A DNA stretch of 13,275 nt from Hyphomicrobiales bacterium (GCA_016201085.1 JACQDO010000233.1:1-13275), one strand, 5' to 3'; shown: positions 5,905-13,000, counted from the stretch's first letter. Numbers and translations are program-made. The notes: generated by a model from the sequence alone, not told the origin.

Positions 5905-7119
5905 ATGAGCAAATCAATTCAGGCGGTCGTCACGCGACCGAATGCCCGCTGGTGGCTCGCCGCCGCTACGGGACTGGCGTTCGCGGCGACTGGAGCCATC
6001 CAGACCGCCAAGGCGCAAGACACCATCAAGGTCGGCATCCTCCACTCGCTATCCGGCACCATGGCCATCAGCGAAACCACGCTGAAGGACACGATGCTGT
6101 TCCTCATCGACGAGCAGAATAAGAAAGGCGGTCTGCTCGGCAAGAAACTCGAAGCCGTGGTGGTCGACCCGGCCTCGAACTGGCCGCTGTTCGCGGAGAA
6201 GGCGCGCGAGCTCATCACCAAGGACAAGGTCGCCGCGGTGTTCGGCTGCTGGACCTCGGTGTCGCGCAAGTCGGTGCTCCCGGTGTTCAAGGAGCTCAAC
6301 AGCATCCTGTTCTACCCCGTGAAGCGTTGGGTGCTGGCCGGCACCGACTACGTCTATCCGCGCACCACCAACAAGATCCTCGAGGCCTATCTGAAGGCCA
6401 AGGGCGTCGCTGCCGAAGACATCATGATCAACTATACGCCGTTCGGTCATTCCGATTGGCAGACCATCGTCGCCGACATCAAGAAGTTCGGCTCGCAGGG
6501 CAAGAAGACCGCGGTGGTCTCCACCATCAACGGCGATGCCAACGTGCCGTTCTACAAGGAGCTCGGCAACCAGGGCGTCAAGGCCACCGATATCCCCGTC
6601 GTCGCCTTCTCGGTCGGCGAAGAGGAACTGGCCGGTCTCGACACCAAGCCGCTGCTCGGCCATCTGGCCGCCTGGAACTACTTCCAGTCGATCAAGAGTG
6701 CGGGCAATGACGCGTTCATCGCCAAGTGGAAGGCCTACACCAAGAATCCGAAACGCGTGACCAACGATCCGATGGAAGCGCACGTGATCGGTTTTGCCAT
6801 GTGGGTGAAGGCGGTGGAGAAGGTGAAGTCCACCGATCCGGACAAGGTGATCGACGCACTGCCCGGCATCACGGCGCCCAACCTCACGGGCGGCACCTCC
6901 ACCATGCTGCCGAACCATCACATCACCAAGCCGGTGTTCATCGGCGAAATCAAAGGCGACGGCCAGTTTGCCGTGGTGTGGAAGACGCCGGGCCTGGTCC
7001 CGGGCGATGCCTGGTCCGACTTCCTGCCGGGCTCCAAGGATCTGGAAGCCGACTGGGTCAAGCTGAAATGCGGCAATTACAACAAGGTCACCAAGAAGTG
7101 CGGCGGGCAGGCCTCCTGA
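5905..7119 (+). CDS. urtA: Urea ABC transporter periplasmic substrate-binding protein, with an apparent internal in-frame deletion
   Basis: UrtA captures urea in the periplasm for UrtBC/UrtDE. This product has 404 residues; typical precursors have about 430-440. Residues 1 to about 38 form a Sec signal peptide (WWLAAATGLAFAATG ... TAKAQ). Family hallmarks follow: SLSGTMAISE, the FGCWTSVSRKSVLPVF block (113-128), GTDYVYPRTTNKI, TINGDANVPFYKEL, VAFSVGEEEL, NDPMEAHVIG, MLPNHHITKPV and the C-terminal CGNYNKVTKKCGG. After FYPV (136-139) the protein jumps straight to KRWVLAGTDYVYP. Related UrtA proteins have about 35 residues here, including a YEGxE motif and FYTGAAPNQQ. The junction lies at about 6321/6322. 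The start at 5905 is preferred because AGGGAA (5891-5896) sits 8 bases upstream; ATG 5899 is the alternative. The deletion removes part of the ligand cleft, so binding is doubtful. Identity is certain; function is not. Confidence 0.92.
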   Translation: MSKSIQAVVTRPNARWWLAAATGLAFAATGAIQTAKAQDTIKVGILHSLSGTMAISETTLKDTMLFLIDEQNKKGGLLGKKLEAVVVDPASNWPLFAEKARELITKDKVAAVFGCWTSVSRKSVLPVFKELNSILFYPVKRWVLAGTDYVYPRTTNKILEAYLKAKGVAAEDIMINYTPFGHSDWQTIVADIKKFGSQGKKTAVVSTINGDANVPFYKELGNQGVKATDIPVVAFSVGEEELAGLDTKPLLGHLAAWNYFQSIKSAGNDAFIAKWKAYTKNPKRVTNDPMEAHVIGFAMWVKAVEKVKSTDPDKVIDALPGITAPNLTGGTSTMLPNHHITKPVFIGEIKGDGQFAVVWKTPGLVPGDAWSDFLPGSKDLEADWVKLKCGNYNKVTKKCGGQAS

Positions 7120-7145
7120 CGCGAGTATTGTGACGCGATCTGCCG

Positions 7146-7180
7146 GGGAGGCGGCCCAACCCGCCGCCTCCCTTTTTCTT
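7146..7180 (+). terminator. Intrinsic terminator/attenuator between urtA and urtB
   Basis: GGGAGGCGGC (7146-7155) pairs perfectly with GCCGCCTCCC (7163-7172): a 10-bp G+C-rich stem with a 7-base loop, followed at once by TTTTTCTT (7173-7180). This is a canonical rho-independent terminator 26 bp after the urtA stop. Because urtB-E lie downstream on the same strand without an evident promoter of their own, it probably works as a partial terminator, giving more binding protein than membrane and ATPase subunits (inference from binding-protein operons in general). Confidence 0.85.
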
Positions 7181-7183
7181 AAA

Positions 7184-7231
7184 GCGCATGTCCCGAAAAG
7201 TGGGAACCGGTTTTCGGACAAGACCATGCGC
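7184..7231 (+). repeat. Palindromic intergenic repeat, copy 1 of 3
   Basis: This 48-bp palindrome has outer arms GCGCATG (7184-7190) and CATGCGC (7225-7231). Its inner arms are CCGAAAA and TTTTCGG around a GTGGGAACCGG core. Near-identical copies lie at 12443-12491 and 13001-13047. This copy is the most diverged: the outer stem lacks the ATC extension seen in the others. It begins 4 bp after the urtA attenuator's T-tract and ends shortly before urtB. I recall this repeat as frequent between genes in Bradyrhizobium and relatives, a REP-like element. Confidence 0.85.
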
Positions 7232-7258
7232 CACTAAAGAATGCCGGGAATGACTGAG

Positions 7259-8866
7259 ATGCGTGGCTTCAACGGTCTTCTGATCGCGCTGGCGCTTGCC
7301 TTCATTGCCTTGGTCTCGGTTACCTTGGCCCGGGCGCAAAGCCCTGGCGATGTGCTGGCGAAATTCACCACCGACGACTTCAGCGACACCGCGGAGGCGG
7401 TTGAGGCGCTGGCGGCGAGCGGCGACAAGATGGCCGCGCCGATCATTTTCGCGTTGCAGGACGGCCGGTTGCTGTTCGACGCCAAATCGAAAACTGTTTT
7501 CATCAAGGACGCCTCCGGCGCCATTCTCGATGCCGCCACCGGGCAGCCTGTGACGGCGGCGCCGGCAGAACTCGAAACCGTGGGCATCAACAACCGCCTG
7601 CGGCGCGCCATCGAAGCCGCGCTCGGCACCCTCACGCTGCTGGCGCCCGAGCCGCAGAAGCGGCTGGAGGCGGCGCTGGCGGTCTACAAATCGCGCGACG
7701 AGAAGGCGCTGCCGGCGCTCGATACCGCCATCGCCAAGGAAACCAATGCCAATATCAAGCGCGCGCTGCTGGAGGCGCGTGCCGCCGTCATCGTGCTGTC
7801 GGCGGACGCCCCTGAGGCGGCGCGGCTCGACGCCGTCGGCGTGATCCGCGCGCGCGGCGATCAGGAGGCCTTGAGCCTGTTGTCATCGCTGCCGGCCGAT
7901 GCGCCGCCGGCCCTGGCGAAGGCTGCCGCCAGCGCGATCAAGGCGATCCAGGGGCAGCTCGAAATCTGGAACGGCGTGCAGAACGCCTGGTACGGGCTTT
8001 CGCTCGGCTCGGTGCTGCTGCTGGCGGCGATCGGACTCGCCATCACCTTCGGCGTCATGGGCATCATCAACATGGCGCATGGCGAGATGGTGATGATCGG
8101 CGCCTACGTCACCTTCATGGTGCAGGAGGTGATCCGTACCCGCTATCCGGGGCTGTTTGACTATTCGCTGCTGATGGCGGTGCCGCTCGCCTTCCTCGTG
8201 GCGGGCGCCATCGGCATCGCCATCGAGCGCGGCATCATCCGCTTTCTCTATGGCCGGCCGCTGGAGACGCTGCTCGCCACCTGGGGCCTGTCGCTGATCC
8301 TGCAGCAGGCGGTGCGTACCGCCTTCGGCTCGTCCAACAAGGAGGTTGGCGCGCCATCCTGGATGAGCGGCGCCTTCGAGGTCGGGCATCTCAACATCAC
8401 CTACGGCCGGCTGTGGATCATCTGCTTCACGCTGATCGTGTTTGTGGCGTTGCTCGCCATGCTGCGCTTCACGCGGCTCGGCCTGGAAATGCGCGCGGTG
8501 ACGCAGAACCGCGCCATGGCCGCCGCCATGGGCATCCGCACCGCCCGCATCGATGCGCTGACGTTTGGGCTCGGCTCCGGCATCGCCGGCATCGCCGGCG
8601 TGGCGCTGTCGCAGATCGACAATGTCAGCCCCAATCTCGGCCAAGGCTACATCATCGACAGCTTCATGGTGGTGGTGTTCGGCGGCGTCGGCAATCTGTG
8701 GGGCACGCTGGTCGGCGCCTTCACCCTCGGCATCGCCAACAAATTCCTCGAGCCCTACGCCGGCGCCGTGCTCGGCAAGATCGCCATCCTGGTGCTGATC
8801 ATCCTGTTCATCCAGAAACGCCCGCGCGGCATGTTCGCGCTCAAGGGCAGGGCGGTGGAGGCATGA
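7259..8866 (+). CDS. urtB: Urea ABC transporter permease UrtB
   Basis: The 535-residue LivH-type inner-membrane permease forms the urea channel with UrtC. Residues 1 to about 26 are a signal peptide (LLIALALAFIALVSVTLARA). A long periplasmic, Ala/Leu-rich helical region to about 240 follows; this extension is characteristic of UrtB and absent from LivH. The membrane domain starts near WYGLSLGSVLLLAAIGLAI and carries the hallmark MGIINMAHGEMVMIGAY (267-283). RAVTQNRAMAAAMGI is the likely coupling loop to the ATPases, and IDSFMVVVFGGVGNLWGT lies near the end. The start at 7259 is chosen because GGGAA (7246-7250) lies 8 bases upstream; ATGs at 7241 and 7250 are possible. The stop overlaps the urtC start (ATGA). 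No lesion is visible. The gene follows the attenuator and palindromic repeat, so it is probably expressed below urtA. Confidence 0.93.
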   Translation: MRGFNGLLIALALAFIALVSVTLARAQSPGDVLAKFTTDDFSDTAEAVEALAASGDKMAAPIIFALQDGRLLFDAKSKTVFIKDASGAILDAATGQPVTAAPAELETVGINNRLRRAIEAALGTLTLLAPEPQKRLEAALAVYKSRDEKALPALDTAIAKETNANIKRALLEARAAVIVLSADAPEAARLDAVGVIRARGDQEALSLLSSLPADAPPALAKAAASAIKAIQGQLEIWNGVQNAWYGLSLGSVLLLAAIGLAITFGVMGIINMAHGEMVMIGAYVTFMVQEVIRTRYPGLFDYSLLMAVPLAFLVAGAIGIAIERGIIRFLYGRPLETLLATWGLSLILQQAVRTAFGSSNKEVGAPSWMSGAFEVGHLNITYGRLWIICFTLIVFVALLAMLRFTRLGLEMRAVTQNRAMAAAMGIRTARIDALTFGLGSGIAGIAGVALSQIDNVSPNLGQGYIIDSFMVVVFGGVGNLWGTLVGAFTLGIANKFLEPYAGAVLGKIAILVLIILFIQKRPRGMFALKGRAVEA

Positions 8867-10008
8867 CCGCCCACCCGCTCATCCGCATGCTCGACCGCGG
8901 CGCCGTGCTGTTCCTGGCGCTGCTCGGCGCCTTCGCCATCGCCATTCCGGTGCTCAATCTGCTGGTGCCGGAAGGCTCCGCGCTGCATGTCTCGACCTAT
9001 CTGGTGGCGCTGTTCGGCAAATATGTCTGCTACGGAATCCTCGCGCTGTCGATCGATCTGATCTGGGGCTATGCCGGAATCCTGTCGCTCGGTCATGGCG
9101 CCTTCTTCGCGCTCGGCGGCTATGCCATGGGCATGTATCTGATGCGGCAGATCGGCACGCGCGGCGTCTATGCCAATCCGATCCTGCCCGACTTCATGGT
9201 GTTCCTGAACTGGAAGGAACTGCCGGTCTATTGGTACGGCTTCCAATATTTTCCCTACGCGGCCCTGATGGTAATGCTGGTGCCGGGCGCGCTCGCTTTC
9301 GTATTCGGCTGGTTCGCGTTTCGTAGCCGCGTCACCGGCGTGTACCTTTCGATCATCACGCAGGCGATGACCTTCGCGCTGATGCTCGGCTTCTTCCGCA
9401 ACAATTTCGGCTTCGGCGGCAATAACGGACTGACCGACTTCAAGGACATCCTCGGCTTCAACGTGCAGGCGGAGGGCACGCGCAACGCGCTGCTGGTAGT
9501 CTCCTGCCTGGCGCTCGCCATCGGCTTCCTGATCTGTCGCGCCATCGTCACCTCCAAGTTCGGCAAGGTGCTGGTGGCGATCCGCGACGCCGAGGCGCGC
9601 ACGCGTTTCCTCGGCTACCGGGTGGAGGCCTACAAGCTGTTCGTATTCACTTTATCGGCCTGCATGGCGGGGGTGGCCGGCGCGCTCTATGTGCCGCAGG
9701 TCGGCATCATCAATCCAAGCGAATTCGCGCCCGGCAACTCCATTGAAGCCGTGATCTGGGTGGCGGTCGGCGGCCGCGGCACGCTCACCGGCGCGGTGCT
9801 GGGCGCCTTCGTGGTCAACTACGCCAAGACCTTCTTCACCAGCGGTGTGCTGGCGCCCTATTGGTTGTTCATGCTGGGCGGGCTGTTCATCGCGGTGACG
9901 CTGCTGCTGCCGCGCGGCGTTATCGGCACCTACAATCATTGGCGCGACGGACGCGGCGAAGCGCGTGCCGCCGGCGTGCCGAATGCTCCGCCGCATGCGG
10001 CGAAATAG
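8863..10008 (+). CDS. urtC: Urea ABC transporter permease UrtC
   Basis: The 381-residue LivM-type inner-membrane protein is the partner permease of UrtB. A first hydrophobic segment lies at about 13-35. The hallmark IDLIWGYAGILSLGHGAFFALGGY occurs at about 64-87, then several more membrane segments (for example MVMLVPGALAFVFGWFAF). The coupling-loop region VLVAIRDAEARTRFLGYRVEAYKLFVF is followed by a C-terminal membrane part with AVIWVAVGGRGTLTGAVLGAF. The start overlaps the urtB stop by four bases (ATGA), with GGTGGAGG upstream, so translation is probably coupled. The cytoplasmic tail ends in a short Ala/Pro-rich stretch. All conserved blocks are present, and the gene appears intact, unlike its neighbours urtA and urtE. 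Confidence 0.93.
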   Translation: MTAHPLIRMLDRGAVLFLALLGAFAIAIPVLNLLVPEGSALHVSTYLVALFGKYVCYGILALSIDLIWGYAGILSLGHGAFFALGGYAMGMYLMRQIGTRGVYANPILPDFMVFLNWKELPVYWYGFQYFPYAALMVMLVPGALAFVFGWFAFRSRVTGVYLSIITQAMTFALMLGFFRNNFGFGGNNGLTDFKDILGFNVQAEGTRNALLVVSCLALAIGFLICRAIVTSKFGKVLVAIRDAEARTRFLGYRVEAYKLFVFTLSACMAGVAGALYVPQVGIINPSEFAPGNSIEAVIWVAVGGRGTLTGAVLGAFVVNYAKTFFTSGVLAPYWLFMLGGLFIAVTLLLPRGVIGTYNHWRDGRGEARAAGVPNAPPHAAK

Positions 10009-10017
10009 GGCGCATCC

Positions 10018-10773
10018 ATGGAACAGCACACCACCACCGCGCTGCTCTATCTCAACGGCATCACCGTCTCGTTCGACGGCTTCAAGGCGCTCAACGAATT
10101 GTCGTTCCTGATCGAACCGGGCGAGATGCGCGCCATTATCGGGCCGAACGGCGCCGGCAAGACCACTATGATAGACGTGGTCACCGGCAAGACGCGGCCC
10201 GACGCCGGCGACGTCTATTTCGAGGAAGGCACCTACGATCTGTCCAAGCTTGACGAAACCGACATCGCCGCGCTCGGCATTGGCCGCAAGTTCCAGAAGC
10301 CGACCGTGTTCGACATGCATACGGTCGAGGACAATCTGCTGCTAGCGCTCAAGAACGACCGGCGCGTGCGCGCCACGCTGCTGTGGCAATCGTCGACGCC
10401 GCAGGAACGGCGCATCGAGGAAATCTTCGACACTATCCGGCTGAAATCCCTGCGCTCGCGTGTGGCCGGCAGCCTGTCGCACGGCCAGAAGCAGTGGCTG
10501 GAAATCGGCATGCTGCTGGCGCAGGAGCCGAAGCTGCTGCTGGTCGACGAGCCGGTGGCCGGCATGACCGACGCCGAGACGCGGCAGACCGCCGAGCTGC
10601 TCAAGGAAATCAACCGGACCAAGACCGTCATCGTGGTCGAGCACGACATGACCTTCGTGCGCGACCTCGGCGTCCGGGTGACCTGCCTGCACGAAGGTTC
10701 GGTGCTGGCGGAAGGCACCATCGACCAGGTGTCGCAGAACGAGCGCGTCGTTGAAGTTTACTTAGGACGCTGA
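10018..10773 (+). CDS. urtD: Urea ABC transporter ATP-binding protein UrtD
   Basis: The 251-residue LivG-type cytoplasmic ATPase pairs with UrtE to power urea import. All nucleotide-binding motifs are intact: Walker A GPNGAGKT (42-49), Q-loop Gln93 (KFQKPTVF), signature LSHGQ (153-157; His in place of the first Gly), Walker B LLLVDEP (173-179) and the switch His209 (VEHD). The FQKPTVFDMHTVEDNL stretch and GQKQWLEIGMLLAQEPKLLLVDEPVAGM are characteristic of UrtD. It starts 9 bp after urtC with AGGG (10007-10010) as ribosome-binding site, and urtE begins 2 bp after its stop. Since the partner urtE carries a nonsense codon, UrtD may lack its normal heterodimer partner in this strain (inference). 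Confidence 0.94.
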   Translation: MEQHTTTALLYLNGITVSFDGFKALNELSFLIEPGEMRAIIGPNGAGKTTMIDVVTGKTRPDAGDVYFEEGTYDLSKLDETDIAALGIGRKFQKPTVFDMHTVEDNLLLALKNDRRVRATLLWQSSTPQERRIEEIFDTIRLKSLRSRVAGSLSHGQKQWLEIGMLLAQEPKLLLVDEPVAGMTDAETRQTAELLKEINRTKTVIVVEHDMTFVRDLGVRVTCLHEGSVLAEGTIDQVSQNERVVEVYLGR

Positions 10774-10775
10774 CG

Positions 10776-11471
10776 ATGCTGGATGTAAACGCCATCGACC
10801 TCCATTACGGCGCGGCGCAGGCGTTGCGCGGCATTTCGCTTCATGCCGAGGTCGGCAAGGTCACCTGCGTGCTCGGCCGCAACGGCGTCGGCAAGACCAG
10901 CCTGTTGCGCGCGCTCATCGGCCAGCACCCGGTCAGCGCCGGCTCGATCCAGTTCGACGGCGCCGACATCACACGGCTCGCCACCGTCGAGCGCGCGCGC
11001 CGCGGCATCGCCTATGTGCCGCAGGGCCGCGAGATTTTCCCGCTGCTGACGGTGGAGTAGAACCTGCAAACCGGATTTGCGCCGCTGCCGCGCGAGCACC
11101 GCAGCGTGCCCGACGACGTATTCGCGCTGTTTCCGGTGCTGGGCAGCATGCTCAAGCGGCGCGGCGGCGACCTGTCCGGCGGCCAGCAGCAGCAATTGGC
11201 GATCGGCCGCGCGCTGGTGATGCGGCCGCGGTTGCTGCTGCTCGACGAGCCGACCGAGGGCATCCAGCCCTCGATCATCAAGGACATCGGCCGCGCCATC
11301 ACTTATCTGCGTTCGCTCGGGCAGATCGCCATCGTGCTGGTCGAGCAGTATCTCGATTTCGCGCAGGAATTGGGCGATCATCTGGTGGTGATGGACCGCG
11401 GCGCCATCGTTTACGCCAGCGACAAAGCCGGCATGGATGAGGGCGCGGTCAAACGGGCGCTGGCGATATGA
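10776..11471 (+). pseudogene. urtE: Urea ABC transporter ATP-binding protein UrtE, interrupted by an in-frame amber codon
   Basis: Reading from ATG 10776 (AGGA 8 bases upstream), the frame is continuous in family similarity for 231 residues but contains TAG at 11058-11060 (codon 95). The N-terminal part has Walker A GRNGVGKT (34-41) and Gln83 (VPQGREIF). The part after the stop has LSGGQ (133-137), Walker B LLLLDEP (153-159), PTEGIQPSIIKDIG and the VLVEQYLDF switch-His region, where Gln replaces His as is usual in LivF/UrtE. The stop replaces the second Glu of the conserved LTVEENL motif; GAG to TAG is one G-to-T change. The truncated 94-residue product lacks signature and Walker B and cannot hydrolyse ATP. 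The downstream part has only a poor GTG restart (11106) and no Walker A. Sequencing error or stop-codon readthrough would be the alternatives. Confidence 0.9.
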
Positions 11472-11500
11472 CGACGGCACCTCTCACGTTACAAGCACGG

Positions 11501-11601
11501 TGTCGTCCCCCGCGAAGGCGGGGGACCCAGTACGCCGCAGCCTATCGCTTCAACCGAAGTGTTCGTGTTTACTGGATGCCCCGCCTGCGCGGGGCATGAC
11601 A
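11501..11601. repeat. Composite double-hairpin intergenic repeat between urtE and ureD
   Basis: The 101-bp element has imperfect terminal inverted repeats of about 32 bp, TGTCGTCCCC... at the left and ...GGGGCATGACA at the right. Each terminus is itself a hairpin. GTCCCCCGC/GCGGGGGAC (11505-11513 and 11518-11526) has a GAAG loop, and ATGCCCCGC/GCGGGGCAT (11576-11584 and 11589-11597) has a CTGC loop. Both stems are 9 bp and perfect. The centre is non-palindromic. It looks like a member of a dispersed MITE/REP-type family that I remember from Bradyrhizobium-like genomes. It fills most of the urtE-ureD gap, and its right arm ends just before the ureD ribosome-binding site. Confidence 0.8.
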
Positions 11602-11616
11602 GCAAAGGGTGGGGCG

Positions 11617-12438
11617 ATGCTGGCAACAACCGAAAGCTCGCAGATCTTCGCCGCCAATCGCGCCACGGGCCGCGTCTCCCTCACTGTCGCCGCGGCCGGC
11701 GGCGTCACGCGCCGTACCCGCGTGCACGAGGACGGCTCGCTGCGCGTGCGCTTTCCCAATACGAGCGCGGACGCGCTGGAAGCGGTGATCGTCAACACCG
11801 GCGGCGGTATGGCCGGCGGCGACCGGTTCACCGTCGAGATCGCGCTGGGCGAGGGCGCCAGCCTGATCGCCGGTAGCGCGGCGGCGGAAAAGATCTACCG
11901 CTCGACCGGGCCTGAGGCCGAGATGAATGTCCGCCTCGAGGTCGGCGCCGGCGCCAGGCTCGCCTGGCTGCCGCAGGAAACCATTTTGTTCGACCGCGCG
12001 CGGATGTCACGCCGCATCGAGGTCGATCTCGCCGACAGCGCCACGCTGCTGATGGCGGAGGCGGTGGTGTTCGGCCGCGCCGCTATGGGCGAGGCGATGA
12101 GCGAAGGCTTCTTCGCCGACCATTGGCGTCTGCGCCGCGGCGGCCGGCTGGTTTATGCCGATAGTGCGCGGCTCGACGGCGCCATTGCCGATAAATTGTC
12201 GCACGCCGCCGTCACCAATGGCGGCATCGCCATGGCCAGCGTGCTGATCGCACCCGGCAATGAGGATACGCTGGCGCGGGTGCGCGCGCTTGAGTTCAAA
12301 GTCGGAGTCGGCATTTCGGCCTGGAACGGCATCGCGCTGACGCGGCTGTGCGCCAAAGACGGCGCCGTGCTGCGCCACGATCTGATCGCGCTGCTGGCGG
12401 CGCTGGGCGCCAGCGTTCCACGGCTCTGGCTAAACTGA
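11617..12438 (+). CDS. ureD: Urease accessory protein UreD
   Basis: UreD (UreH) binds apo-urease and, with UreF and UreG, guides delivery of nickel and CO2 to the active site. The 273-residue product shows family motifs: FPNTSADALEAVIVNTGGGMAGGDRF (about 46-71), SAAAEKIYRS, LAWLPQETILFDRARMSR, the FGRAAMGE block and the C-terminal VPRLWLN. No lesion is visible. ATG 11617 is preferred, with AAAGGG at 11604-11609. An in-frame ATG at 11596 lies inside a hairpin arm of the repeat, and an open frame extends further back into urtE but would translate the repeat itself. It is the first gene of the urease block, 145 bp after urtE, on the same strand; ureA follows beyond a palindromic repeat. ureC, E, F and G should lie to the right of the window. 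Confidence 0.93.
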   Translation: MLATTESSQIFAANRATGRVSLTVAAAGGVTRRTRVHEDGSLRVRFPNTSADALEAVIVNTGGGMAGGDRFTVEIALGEGASLIAGSAAAEKIYRSTGPEAEMNVRLEVGAGARLAWLPQETILFDRARMSRRIEVDLADSATLLMAEAVVFGRAAMGEAMSEGFFADHWRLRRGGRLVYADSARLDGAIADKLSHAAVTNGGIAMASVLIAPGNEDTLARVRALEFKVGVGISAWNGIALTRLCAKDGAVLRHDLIALLAALGASVPRLWLN

Positions 12439-12442
12439 GGAC

Positions 12443-12491
12443 GCGCATGATCCCGAAAAGTGGGAACCGGTTTTCGGATAAGATCATGCGC
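12443..12491 (+). repeat. Palindromic intergenic repeat, copy 2 of 3
   Basis: A 49-bp palindrome with perfect 10-bp outer arms GCGCATGATC (12443-12452) and GATCATGCGC (12482-12491). The inner arms CCGAAAA (12453-12459) and TTTTCGG (12471-12477) complete a long hairpin. It starts 4 bp after the ureD stop and ends just before the AAGGAAAG ribosome-binding site of ureA, so it occupies nearly the whole intergenic space. It is the most symmetrical of the three copies. Confidence 0.9.
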
Positions 12492-12505
12492 ACAAGGAAA
12501 GAAGC

Positions 12506-12808
12506 ATGAACCTGACCCCGCGCGAAAAGGACAAATTGCTGATCGCCATGGCCGCCATGGTGGCGCGCCGGCGCCTGGAACGCGGCGTCAAGCTCAACCA
12601 TCCGGAAGCGGTGGCGTTGATTTCCGATTTTATCCTGGAGGGCGCGCGCGACGGCCGCAGCGTCGCCGAGCTGATGCGCGATGGCGCCCATGTGCTCACG
12701 CGTAGCGACGTGATGGATAGCGTCGCCGAGATGATCCACGACATCCAGGTGGAAGCGACGTTTCCCGACGGCACCAAGCTCGTCACCGTGCACAACCCGA
12801 TCCGCTGA
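12506..12808 (+). CDS. ureA: Urease subunit gamma
   Basis: The 100-residue protein has the standard UreA length. Recognised blocks are [54 protein letters not shown], and [24 protein letters not shown] at the C-terminus. UreA is the small structural subunit of the cytoplasmic nickel enzyme urease (UreABC), which hydrolyses urea to ammonia and carbamate. A good AAGGAAAG ribosome-binding site lies just upstream of the ATG, directly after palindromic repeat copy 2. No defects are seen. A small membrane-protein gene follows 11 bp after its stop, then ureB, an arrangement seen in rhizobial urease operons where extra small genes are interspersed among the structural genes. Confidence 0.96.
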   Translation: MNLTPREKDKLLIAMAAMVARRRLERGVKLNHPEAVALISDFILEGARDGRSVAELMRDGAHVLTRSDVMDSVAEMIHDIQVEATFPDGTKLVTVHNPIR

Positions 12809-12819
12809 AGGAGGCGCAA

Positions 12820-12999
12820 TTGCTCAAACTGGCTTTGATCGTGTGCCTGTTCTCCGGCAGCGCGCAGGCGCATGATTCGCTGGTGCCGCACGCGCATCCG
12901 CACGGCGTCAGCATGTTGCCGGGTGTCGAGGTCATCGGCGTGGCGGCGCTGCTGCTCGCGCTCGCCGTGCTCGTCATCGCGCAATTCAAGCGCCGGTGA
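12820..12999 (+). CDS. Small His-rich, single-span membrane protein between ureA and ureB
   Basis: This 59-codon gene starts with TTG. Its start is fixed by a full AAGGAGG ribosome-binding site (12808-12814) five bases upstream, overlapping the last base of the ureA stop. The product has an N-terminal hydrophobic signal-like segment (LKLALIVCLFSGSAQA). A short His-rich stretch HDSLVPHAHPHG (four His in 12 residues) follows. Then come VEVIGVAALLLALAVLVIA, a clear membrane span, and a basic tail QFKRR. The predicted topology puts the His-rich part outside the cytoplasm and the tail inside. I do not recognise a named family; it does not match the UreJ/HupE nickel permease pattern. Its place between urease structural genes and its His cluster suggest a link to nickel, but this is an inference. 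The good start signal, 11-bp spacing and sensible protein features support a real gene. Confidence 0.72.
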   Translation: MLKLALIVCLFSGSAQAHDSLVPHAHPHGVSMLPGVEVIGVAALLLALAVLVIAQFKRR

Positions 13000-13000
13000 A

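Noticed and set aside
6049..7227. 392-codon open frame on the minus strand opposite urtA
   Set aside because: Antisense shadow of a G+C-rich gene: His/Arg/Asp-rich low-information sequence, and it starts inside the palindromic repeat (MVLSENRFPLFG).
11058..11060. TAG in urtE as a recoded amino acid (for example pyrrolysine)
   Set aside because: No recoding signal or pyrrolysine context is visible, and the residue replaced is an ordinary Glu in a conserved motif. A point mutation or sequencing error is far more likely.
11106..11471. Separate short gene starting at GTG 11106 after the urtE stop
   Set aside because: No ribosome-binding site was noted and the product lacks Walker A. It is the continuation of urtE in the same frame, so a single interrupted gene is the simpler reading.
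11437..11616. Upstream extension of the ureD reading frame to 11437
   Set aside because: It overlaps the end of urtE and translates the dispersed repeat (SSPAKAGDP, DAPPARGMT). A ribosome-binding site and family similarity begin only at 11617.
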